A stretch of 64,000 bases of DNA from Ailurus styani (GCA_002007465.1 LNAC01001797.1:1-64000), one strand, 5' to 3'. Positions 52,038 to 61,047 are shown, counted from the first letter of the stretch. Made by a program: numbers and translations. The notes: a model not told the origin generated them from the letters alone.

Positions 52038-55000
52038 CACACACACACACGCACACACACACACCCTCACCCACAAAATGATGCTTTTCCCGAACATAAA
52101 AGAGTGAGGAGAAGTTTTCTTGAAGATGGGAAGGACATTCTAGAGAAGCATAGCCAGAGATAGAAATAAGAATTCGCAGAGGGTTTAGAAACTAAATACA
52201 GCTCAGTATAGTTGAGATAAAATTATGAAGAGAAGCATTGGCAAGAAAAGTTAAAAATATAAGAACCTGGAAATCTGAAACCTTTACTAACAGAATTATA
52301 TTTATTTTTTTATGTGATGAAAGTCACTGAAGAGTTTAAACAAAGAAATCATATAACCGGATTTGCATGATAGAAAGATCCAGTACACTAAGTGTAGAAG
52401 ATGAAATAAAGTTGAGCAGGACACAAGCAGAGACATCAGAAAGGAATATCTTTAAAAGATCATGAAGTACTAAATTGTGTTAATGAACTCAAAACATTCA
52501 GAAGCATAATAAATGGGGTATAGTAATTTGATGTGAGTATGAAAGAACTGTAAATTATTGACCATAATTTCTATTTGCCGAGAGCTTTCAGATGTTGGTT
52601 TAGATGGATGGTAGGCTTCTCGTTTGCTTTCTGAGGCCATCTGGACACAAGACAATAAACTGTGTTTGGTCCTATTGAGCTTGAGATGTGTGGTTTGTCC
52701 AGTTGTAAATGTCTAACTGATAGTTGTATATATGGATCCAGGAGTAAGGAATAGTGTCAGAGAAGCAGATTCAGGACTGAGTGTCAGCAGCATGTGGATA
52801 TTTGGAGAAGAGAAGAGACTGGAAAAGAGAGTGTGTAAAGTTGAAACCCAAAGGTAGGGAGAGAATTCTGTGGGGCAAGAATATTTATAAAGAATAAATA
52901 TGGAAAATCTGTTATTTTCTTTGGTTTGTTTTTAAAGATTTATTTATTTTTTGTTTGTTTATGTATCTATCTATCAGAGAGAGAAAGAGAGAGAGCATAA
53001 GCAAGGGGAGGGAGAAAGACAAGTAGACTCCAAGATGAGCACAGGCCCAATGTGGGGCTTTATCTCATGACCCTAAGATCATGACCAGAGCCAAAACCAA
53101 GAGTCAGAAGCTTAACTGACTGAGCCATGCAGGTAGCCCTGTTTTGTTTTCAAATGAGAGATGAAAGAGAGAGAGATGAGAAAACAAGGAATGACAGAGG
53201 AAATCTAGGAGATACTTTGTCATAGAAACAGGGAGGAGCATTAATTTCAAAGAGGAGAAAAGACTAGCCTTCATCAAATGTAGTAGATTGTAGAGATCAA
53301 GGAACTAATTAAAGATGGAGAGAGAAAGGAGTAGGGAAGGACTAGAGCCTATAAGGGCAAAGAAATGGGTCTGAGAAGGAAGGGAAAATGGAAGGAACTG
53401 ATTACACAGAGGAATTCATGGTCAAGTGAAAAAAAAATTTTTTTTTTNTTTTCTTATAAATCTTTTTTTTTTTTTTTAAGATTTTATTTATTCATTTGAC
53501 ACAGAGAGAGAGATTACAAGTAGGCAGAGAGGCAGGCAGAGAGAGAGGAGAGAGGAGGAAGCAGGCTCCCCGCTGAGCAGAGAGCCCGATGTGGGCCTCG
53601 ATCCCAGGACCCTGGGATCATGACCTGAGCCGAAGGCAGCGGCTTTAACCCACTGAGCCACTCAGGCGCCCAAAAAAAATTTTTTTAAAGATGGGAATGA
53701 CCATGGTGCTCCTGGATGTCAGAAAGCTGGAGAGGAGATAACTAGAAAGGCAAAGCTGTAGCCTAACCATTTTAGCATTTTGTATATTAATCTGAATTTT
53801 TATGCCTCATTAATTTTCCATGCTAATTTTCTCTATGACTAGTCCTCATAACTTATTTTTGGTTAAGTATAACTTGCTAAATTGCACATATCTTTATAAG
53901 GTTCTCAAACGACTTAGAACAAAATGAGGCTTAGTGAAAGGCAAAAGGTATAAAAAAATCATTTATTACCTGTTTATCTTTCCTCAATTCTATTCAATCG
54001 TTTAACTAAATAAAACAGCACCTCCTCCTTATACACTAGTACCACTGTATCATCAAGTTTCCTAAAGTTCTCATAAAGGGAAGTGTATTCATGTTTTTGC
54101 TTTGAATCTGCTATATATGCCTCTTAGAATCATTGCCAGAGATAGATAGGGAAATTAGACTTCATAGGAAGAGGGTTTTTTTTTAATAGTTTATTTACTT
54201 ATTGGACAGAGAGTGAGAGAGCACACAAGCAGGGGGAGTGAGAGGTAGGCAGAGGGAGAGGGAGAAGCAGGCTCCCCACGGAGCAGGGAGCCTGACACAG
54301 GGCTCCATCCTAGAACCCTCGGATCATGACCTGAGTCAAAAGCTGATGCTTAACCAACTGAGTTACCCAGGTGCCCTGAAAACAAAGAGGTTATTATAAC
54401 ATAGGTCTATTTTGTGTTTTCCTTTAAGAATCAAGACTAGCTACCATTCTAAGCTTTATCACTGTTAGCATTATTGTTATCAGGGACTACAAATTTGACC
54501 TTATAGCTACCAACAACCTATGGCTCTGATTTACCATTCAAAACGTCTGCATCACTTCAATACTTCTGTTCCTCAGTATATTTTGATCCCAAAGAAAACA
54601 AGTTATACTAAGCGAGTCATTCATATCCTACTTTCATTTGATATGAATTCATTCAATATAAAAGCAGAGAAGAAAATGCTTAGCAAAACCAAACCAAACA
54701 AAAACAAAAATGATGATCTCCATGATATTTTTTGCCAAACACCTCTCTACAGTTATCTCTCTACTAGATATCTAGTATCTTTATAGCTACACTTATACCT
54801 ATGATACATATAAGTATGCATATTTACATTAAATAGTTCTTATACCAAAAATATACAGCCAATTGTAGTTTTTTCTTATATGATGAACTTACTGAAACTT
54901 CCAAGACAAAAAGCACCACCATGAAAATAGATTACAGCTCGTCTTGGGGTTTCTGACTTTCTCTTTGGCAAGTACAAACGTACTGGAACATCAGCAAATT

Positions 55001-58000
55001 CTGTATCCATCACTGTGACATACTCATCGGAAACTGGTTGGGTATGGTCCAGCCTCAATATCATGGAAATAAACTCTTCATATTTCATAATACCTATACT
55101 GTCTAAACACAGACCCTGTAAAAGCAAAACAAAATTGAACATTTTCATTTTTAACATCAAATGCATAGAAAGAAAAAATTTAAAAAAGAAAACATAAGCA
55201 AAATAAACAAACAGAATGTTTGTAACAATTATTTCCAAAGAATACTGCATAGATCTTAGTCTGTTACCTTGTTGAAATCTCAAGTATTCTGTATTTCAGA
55301 TTAGTAACTGTGCCATTCAACAGCTGTCAGTTTACCAGCAGTTTTTATTAATGTCCGTCATAATTATTTCTTAATTGTAAATTCTTATTTGAAAAAAGTT
55401 CCGGTCTTGTACCACCTTTACTTTTTGTTTTGTAGGCATGCTGTCGCATTTTTCTTCTTTATGGTTCACTTTATTTAATCCAAAATTTTAAATGTTGTCT
55501 TATGACCACACTATTAATTATTTAACTGCCCTAGTTTTCAACTCCAAATAGATTTAAGTTCTTCGCCTCTCCCATCCCCGTCGCCCAAATCCCACATTTG
55601 ATATCACTGAAGAAAACTCTCTGGTATTTCTGACTTTTCTAGGATCTTTGTGACATTTCACTGGACTGTTTATTCAAAAGAAGAACCTTGAAAATTACAT
55701 GGTCAGTAAGTAGTACATCAAACAGTTTTTACTCCTACAATTATTTCCAAGAGTTTGAGGTATTACAGGGTCTTAAAGAGCATCCAATGCCTATACTTTA
55801 ACAATGAGGAAGCATGCAGAAGCTCTTAAATTGCAACCAGGAAATGTCAAATCTGCACCCATTTTTCTAGACCAGCCTCTTAGACTATCACTTACTGATT
55901 ATGTTACTGGAAGTATATTACTCTCTACTTCAATTTTTTAAATATAATAATAATGATGATGATGATGATGATGATGATGATAATGATAATGATAATAATA
56001 AATCCCTCACTGGGTTATTGTAGGATTTAAGTGAGTTAGGACTTTTGAATGTACATAGAAGAGTGCCTAGCACATGTATGTACTCAATAAAGCTTGTCTT
56101 ATTTAAGAATTCTTCACTAATAAAAATTCTAAAGTGATTTCATGCTAATTGAATATGATCAGGTAGAGTAACACTTAAAGCAAGTTTCTGGTAAATGGGT
56201 AAATTACACTAATTTTTCATTTAGTGAATTTAATTTTAAAAGATTTGTGGCAAATTGCCTTGTTTCTCATTTCTCAGATATTTTCTGTTTCTGAGCATAT
56301 ACTTAAGTATATTTTGAACAATGACAAAAGTACCACTTTAGAGATTATTTTGTGCTCTTCTACCGTATGTGATCTGTAATTCACAGAGCAATCTGAAAAG
56401 TATTTATGATTAGTATCCCCATTTTCTAAGTATAAAAAAAAGGTACAGTGAAGGGTTAAGGAAATTTTTCAAGGTGGGACATGCTCTTCTACCAAACTCA
56501 GCTTTCCAATTTAACACGGGATAGACATAGCAATGCATTTTATTTATCAAGTTTCCTTTCTCAAGAACTTTAATGTTCATTTCCCTTTCATATGTTAAAT
56601 AATTAATTTTTCTTCCTAGTATCTCAATTTTGATTTATAAAATTCAGTACTGAGAAGAATAAAACTGTTTTCTTTAGAATAGCCAATGACTGTTAATTTT
56701 ACCACCATAATCTTTAAAGTAAATACATGGATGCTTGTCTTATTATCTTTTGAAAAATAAAGAACAATCCATATACAATATCAAATCTATAAAGGCCGTA
56801 ATTTTATTATAGATGGGCAATGGTGAGAATAATTTGTAGATGAAAAAGGAAAAGCATTTATGGAACTGGTACTTGCTCACCCATACCTGCTTTCATGTTA
56901 TGTTAACTCAAGGGGTAAGAGCATTGCAGGAAGACATAGTTATGGCAAGGGTGTGCCTCTAGAAGTAAGCAGAGAGATAAATATCAGGATTTGGCAGACA
57001 CAGACAGGAACTGGCTGTGTTTTCACAAAGCTACTGTCTGCTGTACAAAGTACCAGGGGACAGCCTCTCCTTCTGATACCACAGATTGCTCTCTCTAATC
57101 ATTCACTGCTGCCATTGTCTCCTTTCACCTCCTTATTGCTTCTGTCATCAAAGAACATTTCTGGGAGCCTCTCAGCTTGGCAGAAAGAGTATGAGTTTTG
57201 AAATGAGGTATTCGTGGGTTCAAATTCTGAAATCGTCTCTTTCTAGCTGCATGAGATCCTCTGAACTTCTTTTTCCCCCTTTATAAAGTGATGCAAATAA
57301 TCGAAATAAAGTGGGGATGCACGGTGGTATATATTCTAGAAAGCTTATGTATTCTCAAAGCTCAAAAATGCTAATTTCTAACCATAGCTCCCTCTTACCA
57401 AGGAGCTATTTTTGCTCAAATTCATAATCAACCCCACATATTTCAAGCCAGATAATCTCTGAAACCTAGCAATTTAGAATTAAAAATAAGCAATGGAAAC
57501 CACTGAGATAGAGCCCTAAATTAACATCAAGTAGGTACAAACACCAATATTGTTTATCTGTATAATATATATAAGAAAAACCTAACTGAAAACTCAAAAA
57601 TGTGAAATATAACTCAAACATAAAGTTATGAAGTAAACAAATCTTTTCCCTTCAGCAATACCACTTGATGCATATCACAATAGACACAATCTTTACATTT
57701 AGATATAAACTCCTGGGAAGCAAGAATTCTACCCCCTTCTGCGCAGCTGCAGCTGCAGCAAGTTTTACTTACTTTTATGTAATTGATTTATTCTAACAAA
57801 GAAGCAATGGTTATTTCAAAAGCAGTAACTACTAAAAAGTTCATAAGCACTGATTTTTAGTCAACAAGGCATTCCAGTACCCAGAAGAAAAAAAAAGTTA
57901 ATCTTACCATAAACATGCTGGTTTTAGCAAGTATATCTAAGGCTGTTACTTTCCAGTATTCTTCAATGTTGCCCGGTATGGGGTTATACATATGACAGGC

Positions 58001-58045
58001 AAAAAGAGCACAAAACAGCCCCAAACAGAGAGCTTTGAACCCCAT
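30837..58045 (-). CDS. AADACL2: AADACL2, arylacetamide deacetylase-like 2 (complete, five coding exons)
   Basis: Coding exons read on the minus strand are 58045-57908, 55115-54893, 49581-49512, 47511-47340 and 31439-30837 (138, 223, 70, 172 and 603 nt; total 1206 nt, 401 residues plus TAA). All introns start GT and end AG and the phases join without a stop. The product is a type II, ER-membrane serine esterase of the hormone-sensitive-lipase group: N-terminal hydrophobic anchor at residues 3-19, HGGA oxyanion loop at 111-114, GDSSGG with nucleophile S189, D341 in CQYD and H371 in NGIHGA. N282 lies in an NWS sequon at the position glycosylated in AADAC. Length equals human AADACL2 (401) and identity by eye is high throughout. 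The third glycine of the family HGGG motif is alanine here. Introns are about 2.8, 5.3, 2.0 and 15.9 kb. The physiological substrate is not known to me; esterase or lipase activity is inferred from the family. Confidence 0.96.
31660..31966 (+). mobile_element. old L1 3' UTR end, sense (AADACL2 intron 4)
   Basis: GCATGGTGACTATAGTTCAA near 31728 and CTGCACATCTGAAACTAACA near 31902 match the L1M 3' terminus, ending in an A-rich run. It lies 0.2 kb upstream of AADACL2 exon 5 on the opposite strand. Confidence 0.55.
33769..34103 (+). mobile_element. MaLR LTR (AADACL2 intron 4)
   Basis: AAATTCATATGTTGAAAATC, GATGGTATTAG, AGGAGGTGATTAGGTAGGTC, GAATGCCCTTATGAAAAATG and GAGAAATAAATTTCTGTTGT then TTATAAGTCACCCAG follow the MST/MLT1-like MaLR LTR consensus order. 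Confidence 0.75.
34362..34560 (+). repeat. MIR
   Basis: TGAACTTGGACAAGACTCTT, AAGGCTCCATTCCCTGATCT and GGCATTCAGTAAGCTCTCGG then TAAATGA follow the MIR order. It lies in AADACL2 intron 4. Confidence 0.65.
34623..34840 (+). mobile_element. CAN-SINE with TC expansion
   Basis: Full-length sense copy with about 30 bp of TC repeat before the AAATAAAT tail. No clear duplication. It lies in AADACL2 intron 4. Confidence 0.88.
35161..35351 (-). mobile_element. CAN-SINE
   Basis: Antisense copy; a perfect 16-bp duplication CCCCATCTCTACTTTT lies at 35145 and 35352. Confidence 0.92.
35774..36180 (-). mobile_element. short L1 with inversion
   Basis: 35774-36060 matches the antisense of the carnivore L1 3' end (TTAATTTCCAGTTAGTTAAC start), while 36061-36170 is sense L1 (TACAATGGAATACTCAGCC, then GCTAAGTGAAATAAGCCAG). 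The flip at about 36060 indicates another 5' inversion. It lies in AADACL2 intron 4. Confidence 0.65.
36259..36463 (+). mobile_element. CAN-SINE, mustelid-type, young
   Basis: Near-consensus sense copy with an (AAAT)n tail of about ten units. A perfect 13-bp duplication AAAGGCCCTTGTA lies at 36246 and 36464. Confidence 0.93.
37060..37700 (+). repeat. possible old dispersed repeat of unknown family
   Basis: GA-rich, purine-biased text (for example GAAGCCACGAGGCCAGGCAG, AAGTTGAGCCGTAAGGAATA) has the style of a common mammalian repeat also suspected at 52130-53400 and 61500-62370. I cannot name it. The long minus-strand frames over it are by-products of the purine bias. Confidence 0.35.
37890..38095 (+). 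mobile_element. old L1 3' UTR end, sense
   Basis: AGGGAATATAGTCAATGATA near 37913, GGTGACAGATGGCAGCTATA near 37950 and ACCTGAAGCTAATGTAACAT near 38033 match the L1M 3' terminus and end in A-rich sequence. Confidence 0.6.
38100..39820. other. AADACL2 intron 4, nothing recognised
   Basis: Mostly unique AT-rich intron sequence without exon-like or repeat signals I can name. Confidence 0.45.
39822..40008 (-). mobile_element. old CAN-SINE
   Basis: Diverged antisense copy (GCTCAATCTCAGGAGTCTGA, then AGGCACTTAATCAACTGA); the terminal GCCACCCAGG is missing. Confidence 0.75.
40402..40588 (+). mobile_element. CAN-SINE
   Basis: Sense copy with GATGCCTGGGTGGCTCAGTC; (G/A)AAAATTACA flanks it at 40392 and about 40588. 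Confidence 0.9.
41850..41965. repeat. imperfect TATATG/CATATG-rich tract
   Basis: Alternating purine-pyrimidine TATGTATATG units with GCATGTG interruptions, just left of the DNM3 pseudogene. Confidence 0.75.
42206..45068 (+). pseudogene. DNM3P: DNM3 (dynamin-3) processed pseudogene, 5'-truncated, SINE-interrupted
   Basis: Without introns the segment runs from the dynamin GTPase domain ([20 protein letters not shown] near 42210; [16 protein letters not shown] near 42690), through the middle domain ([16 protein letters not shown] near 43145; [11 protein letters not shown] near 43255), a PH-domain relic ([10 protein letters not shown] near 43935, ACDSQED near 44010), the GED (LIINNVKDF near 44235, LMEESAEKD near 44315) and the proline-rich tail ([11 protein letters not shown] near 44500). 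EVEAY, KPEDPTR and INNVKDF point to DNM3 rather than DNM1 or DNM2. Many stops and frameshifts break it. The P-loop region is absent. AATAAA at 45043 is followed 20 nt later by an A-run at 45068. A CAN-SINE at 42450-42646 splits it. It lies antisense in AADACL2 intron 4. Confidence 0.93.
42450..42646 (+). mobile_element. CAN-SINE, mustelid-type, inside the DNM3 pseudogene
   Basis: Full sense copy. A perfect 15-bp duplication AAATCTAACTCTTAT lies at 42435 and 42647; the duplicated bases encode the dynamin NLTL stretch, so the insertion postdates the pseudogene. Confidence 0.95.
45375..45531 (+). mobile_element. old CAN-SINE, tail lost
   Basis: Diverged sense head GATGCCTGTGTGGCTCATTT with degraded body, directly abutting the L1 3' end at 45532. 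Confidence 0.7.
45532..46266 (+). mobile_element. carnivore L1 3' end, sense
   Basis: The sense 3' end of ORF2 and the 3' UTR are recognisable: GGTGGGAATGCAAGCTGGTG near 45560, GACCCAGCAATCACACTACT near 45641, CATGGATGGAACTATATTAT near 45895 and GACATGTACCCCTAAAACAA near 46210, ending in an A-rich tail. It is 5'-truncated. A TA microsatellite at 45802-45840 lies inside. It is in AADACL2 intron 4. Confidence 0.8.
45802..45840. repeat. TA microsatellite
   Basis: About 19 TA units inside the L1 3' end in AADACL2 intron 4. Confidence 0.95.
46873..47106 (-). mobile_element. CAN-SINE, mustelid-type, with expanded ATTT tail
   Basis: Antisense copy with a 44-bp (TTTA)n tract at 46888-46931 and a GA run. 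The duplication AGTAGGAA(A/C)AATTTTT lies at 46856 and 47107. It is 0.23 kb from AADACL2 exon 4, on the intron 4 side. Confidence 0.92.
47340..47511 (-). CDS. AADACL2: AADACL2 coding exon 4 (nucleophile exon)
   Basis: The 172-nt exon ends CAACAG before GTAAGTC. It encodes the third base of D144 and residues 145-201, beginning [10 protein letters not shown] and including GDSSGGN with nucleophile S189. The acceptor is TTTTTTTAAAG, pyrimidine-rich but with purines next to the AG, which is weaker than the others. The exon has no stop or indel. Confidence 0.95.
48503..48683 (+). mobile_element. old CAN-SINE (AADACL2 intron 3)
   Basis: Diverged sense copy (GGATGGCTGAGTTAGTTAAG, ATCTTAGGGTCCTGGGATTG) with AAATAAATAAG tail. 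Confidence 0.8.
49512..49581 (-). CDS. AADACL2: AADACL2 coding exon 3
   Basis: The 70-nt exon follows TTCATTTCAG and ends GTGGA before GTAAGA. It completes codon 121 and encodes residues 122-143 ([20 protein letters not shown]...) plus two bases of D144. The beta strand NAVVVGVDYR precedes the conserved YRLAP segment of exon 4. A decayed copy of this exon exists at 60974-61047. Confidence 0.95.
49582..51980 (-). other. AADACL2 intron 2, proximal part, no exon seen
   Basis: It contains a 136-codon minus-strand open frame at 50383-49973 with no recognisable domain and no flanking family resemblance, and otherwise unique AT-rich sequence. Confidence 0.45.
51984..52064. repeat. AC microsatellite
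   Basis: About 80 bp of AC repeat with two GC interruptions, in AADACL2 intron 2. The open frames across it are artefacts of the repeat. Confidence 0.97.
52935..53139 (-). mobile_element. CAN-SINE (AADACL2 intron 2)
   Basis: Antisense copy with TATCTCATGACCCTAAGATC and GACTGAGCCATGCAGGTAGC. Flanks are T/G-rich and ambiguous. Confidence 0.85.
53448..53671 (-). mobile_element. CAN-SINE, mustelid-type, with long T tail and an N
   Basis: Antisense copy sharing TTCATTTGACACAGAG and GGCAGCGGCTTTAACC with the copy at 6961. A-run/T-run sequence on both sides is the likely duplication. Base 53448 is N, inside the homopolymer tail. Confidence 0.9.
54176..54377 (-). mobile_element. CAN-SINE (AADACL2 intron 2)
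   Basis: Antisense copy with GGATCATGACCTGAGTCAAA and ACTGAGTTACCCAGGTGCCC, 0.5 kb from exon 2. Confidence 0.88.
54893..55115 (-). CDS. AADACL2: AADACL2 coding exon 2
   Basis: The 223-nt exon follows a TTTTACAG acceptor and ends at TTTCA before GTAAGTTC. It encodes residues 47-120 plus the first base of codon 121. It carries the strand-rich region before the active site and the oxyanion loop HGGAFC at 111-116, where relatives have HGGGFC. The length is that of AADAC exon 2 in other mammals. Confidence 0.95.
55880..56105 (+). repeat. MIR with GAT expansion
   Basis: GGGTTATTGTAGGATTTAAG at 56011, GTGCCTAGCACATGTATGTA at 56072 and CTCAATAAA match the 3' half of MIR; the GATAATAATA part has expanded to a GAT repeat. 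AADACL2 intron 1. Confidence 0.65.
55945..56001. repeat. GAT/AAT trinucleotide repeat
   Basis: Pure GAT for about ten units grading into GATAAT and AAT units; it grew from the MIR poly-GATAAT part. Confidence 0.93.
56360..56500 (-). repeat. MIR fragment
   Basis: GATTAGTATCCCCATTTTCT, GTGAAGGGTTAAGGAA and AAACTCAGCTTTCCAA resemble antisense MIR. AADACL2 intron 1. Confidence 0.45.
57180..57310 (+). repeat. MIR fragment
   Basis: TTCGTGGGTTCAAATTCTGA, TAGCTGCATGAGATCCTCTG and TATAAAGTGATGCAAATAAT follow the MIR core order. Confidence 0.5.
57908..58045 (-). CDS. AADACL2: AADACL2 coding exon 1
   Basis: This exon encodes residues 1-46, starting [15 protein letters not shown] and ending KTSMFM before a GTAAGAT donor. 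The start at 58045 was chosen because human AADACL2 begins MGLKALCLG and the context ATCATGG is a strong Kozak match (A at -3, G at +4). The hydrophobic stretch at residues 3-19 is the signal anchor. The frame stays open for six codons upstream but has no further ATG. Confidence 0.95.
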
Positions 58046-58779
58046 GATATCCAGCCTCTTCACCTGTTGAGATTAAAACATTTGCACAAAGGCTGACTAG
58101 GAAGTAGCAGAAGAACTGGAGATTGGGAAGGCTTTCAGGTAACATATGATCATCTCAGCAACATGAAGCTAATCTTTAATTCAAAAGCTATTGCATCAGT
58201 AGTGACCCATTTTTTAAATACACAGGTTCAGAGAAAGCTATTGTAACACAAAAGTCATGCCTATATGGTAATAAAACAGTTAACAATACCCATAGTGTTT
58301 CTTCACCCTGCCATACTGTCCTTATCCTAAAGCAAATTAGGTGTGAAATTGGAGCCTACACGAGAGCTCTTAAGATACCAAAAAGTAAAATTTTGTGTTG
58401 GTGGGATGCAGTATTTTGTACGAAGAGACTTTTAAAAAAAATTAGCTGATACTTAGTCAAAATGCAGGCTCATGCAACTAGCATGGATTACTATGTTAAT
58501 AAATCCTGCTTGTTGTGGTGGACCAAACTTGGGGCCAAAAGATAAGGGGTGAGGAAATGTGTCCACAAGCCATTGTTCATCAAGCTGGAACTATGGTAGT
58601 CTGAAGTACCACAAGATTCAGTACAAGTATCTCAGAAAACATTATTTTCTAAATGATTGCACAGTGACTTTGTTCTTATGGTTACATGGTAAATCTTTAA
58701 AACCAATCTATATCAAGTAGCCTCGTGTGGCAATATCAAGTGCAAATATTGGACTTCTGCTTGCTGCAACCCGAGAGAG

Positions 58780-59277
58780 ACCTGGAGCCTTTATGGAAAA
58801 TAGTATGAAGATTACTCACAAAATTAAAAGGTAGAAGCAACCCAAATGTCCAACAATAAGTAAATGGATAATGAAAATATCACATATACATATATTTGAA
58901 TATTATGCACCCTTTAAAAGGAATGAAATCCTGTCACATACTACAACATGGATGAAACTTGAAGACATTATTCTAAGCAAAATAAGTCAGTCACAGAAGA
59001 ACAAATTTTGCCAGATTATACTCATATGAAGTATCTAAGACAGTGAAAATCATAGAAACAGAAAGTAGAAAGCTATTAATTACTAAAGGCTAAGGAAAGG
59101 GAAAAGAGGGCATTAGTATTTAGTTGGTATAGAATTTCACTGCTACAAAAGAAAACAGTTCTAGTGCTCTATTGCACAACAGTAGAAAGATATTTAACAC
59201 TATTACTGAACTGTACACTTAAAAATGTTAAGATAGGAAATTTAATGTTATGTATTTTTTACCACAGTTTTAAAAAT
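58780..59277 (+). mobile_element. old L1 3' fragment, sense
   Basis: AACCCAAATGTCCAACAATA near 58838, TGGATGAAACTTGAAGACAT near 58950 and the end AACTGTACACTTAAAAATG near 59209 are L1M 3' sequence in sense orientation, upstream of AADACL2. Confidence 0.6.
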
Positions 59278-59336
59278 GGGAAGTAGTTCTCATGAATATA
59301 ACCACAATAAAAGTTGTTTTAATAGAGCTTCAAAAT

Positions 59337-59533
59337 AGGGGTGCTTGGGTGGCTCAGTTACCCAGGTTGAGCCTTTGACTCTTGATTTTGGCTGAGGTCA
59401 TGATCTCAGGGTCATAAGATCAAGGCCTGTGTCAGACCCCATGCTGGGCGTGGATCCTGCTTAAGATTCTCTCTGCCTCTGCCCCTGCAACCCTCTCTCC
59501 CTGCTTGCAAGTGCTCTCTCTCTCTCAAAAAAA
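59337..59533 (+). mobile_element. CAN-SINE, older, followed by a TAGA repeat
   Basis: Sense copy GGGGTGCTTGGGTGGCTCAG with a small internal duplication; its A-rich tail runs into the tetranucleotide repeat. Confidence 0.85.
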
Positions 59534-59536
59534 TAC

Positions 59537-59582
59537 AGCTAGCTAGCTAGATGATAGCTAGATGATAGCTAGATCGATAGAT

Positions 59583-59628
<46 letters not shown>

Positions 59629-59629
59629 C
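59537..59629. repeat. AGCT/TAGA compound tetranucleotide repeat
   Basis: AGCT units, TAGATGATAGC units and then about eleven TAGA units, at the tail of a CAN-SINE. Confidence 0.95.
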
Positions 59630-59689
59630 GTATCTTCCAAATAAAATAAATACACTGATATTTGTATCTGATAGGATTGTCAAATATCT

Positions 59690-60310
59690 ATCTATACATT
59701 GGTCACAAAAATCAAATCTAAAATGTAGTACACAAAAATATTAGCATTTACTACATGACAAAGATAATTTCAAGAAATTACTAACTAAGCTGGCATGGCT
59801 ATAGTGCTGTTAATCAAAATAGACTCAAGGCAAAAATCATTTCTATACATAAAGTCACTAAATAATGATACATTTTATGCACCTAGAGGACAGATCAATT
59901 CCATACTCTTGTAAACTAGCCTCAAAATAGGAGAGAAAAACAAAGAAACAGAACTCAAAAAGAAATTGACAAATTTATTGCATTAATAGAATTTTAATAC
60001 ATCTTCCCTATAATTAAGGGATCAAGTTGAGAAAAGTCTCATAAAAAGTGTAGATTTATAGAGCACACTAATAAGCTAAGCTAATGGTGTAAATAGACCG
60101 TTTAATCCAACAATTAAAGAATACATATTCTTTTGAAGTGTATATGGACACACACGCAAATTGATCACATGCTATGCAATAACCCTAATCTCAAGGAATG
60201 TTATAGGATTATAACATACTGACCATATAGTCAGACCACATTACAATTAGGTTAAAAATTAAAAATAAATCTAAACAACTCAGATATCAAATAAGACTCA
60301 AGTAAAATAG
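59690..60310 (+). mobile_element. old L1 ORF2 fragment, sense
   Basis: GACTCAAGGCAAAAATCATT near 59822, TGCACCTAGAGGACAG near 59878 and AGAATACATATTCTTTTGAA near 60118 resemble the endonuclease part of L1 ORF2 in sense. It is highly degenerate. Confidence 0.5.
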
Positions 60311-60489
60311 AATCTGGTGTATAGGGGAAAGGTATTAGAAGAAATGCCCAAATACCCACAGGAGATCTGATGACATTGAATCGTGTGTGACACAAACCTC
60401 AGCAAGTAAAACAATTGCTCTCCTGTTGCTTCATAAACTTGAGACCAGAAGGCAGAAATTCACAAACTAAACCCCCAAAGTCATGACAC

Positions 60490-60704
60490 TTTTTTTTAAA
60501 GATTTTATTTATTTATTTGACAGAGACAGAGAGAGAGAAACACACACACACAGAGCATAAGCAGGGGGAACAGAGGCAGAGGGAGAGGGAGAAACAGACT
60601 TCCCACTGACCAGGGACCCCCATGTGGGGCTTGATCCCAGGATTCTAGGATTATGACCTGAGCTGAACACAGACGCTTAACCAACTAAGCCACTCAGGTG
60701 CCCC
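60490..60704 (-). mobile_element. CAN-SINE
   Basis: Antisense copy with CA run; AAA(G)TCATGA(C)ACTTTT-like flanks at 60477 and 60705 suggest the duplication. Confidence 0.9.
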
Positions 60705-60973
60705 AAATCATGAACTTTTACTTGGAACTAACTATGGAACCATACCTGGAAATTTCAGCAAGGAGGAGAAACAATTAAAGCTAAAGACTGATGAAAGAAA
60801 AATTCTCCAAAGGCCTGATATTTAAGGGAAACCATTTTAGGTGTCTTTCCAAATCAGCATGCCTGTACTTTGCTCAAACTGAAAGCTTGATTTATGGCCA
60901 TACGTCTTGTGTATTTGCTTTGTAAATGAGTAACCTGAAAAATAATAATGTTTTTGAAAGAAATAATTGTTAC

Positions 60974-61047
60974 TCTATTCCCACAACAACAACATTGAGT
61001 TTATTTGTTGTGCATCTATCTATTCAAGAAGTCCTAAGCCATCTGTT
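60974..61047 (-). pseudogene. orphan decayed copy of an AADAC-family exon 3
   Basis: On the minus strand, TTTTTCAG at 61055-61048 is followed by 74 nt that align with AADACL2 exon 3, and then by GTAACA. Shared runs include TTGAATAGA and AAACTCAATG.TGTTGTTGT. Compared with the 70-nt functional exon it is 4 nt longer, out of frame, and has stops (TAG and TAA) in the best-matching frame. It lies 2.9 kb upstream of AADACL2 exon 1 on the same strand. I found no companion exons between 58.1 and 64 kb, so it is a lone relic of a lost or eroded paralogue. Confidence 0.75.

Noticed and set aside
51835..52107. Thr-His repeat protein
   Set aside because: It is a translation of the AC microsatellite.
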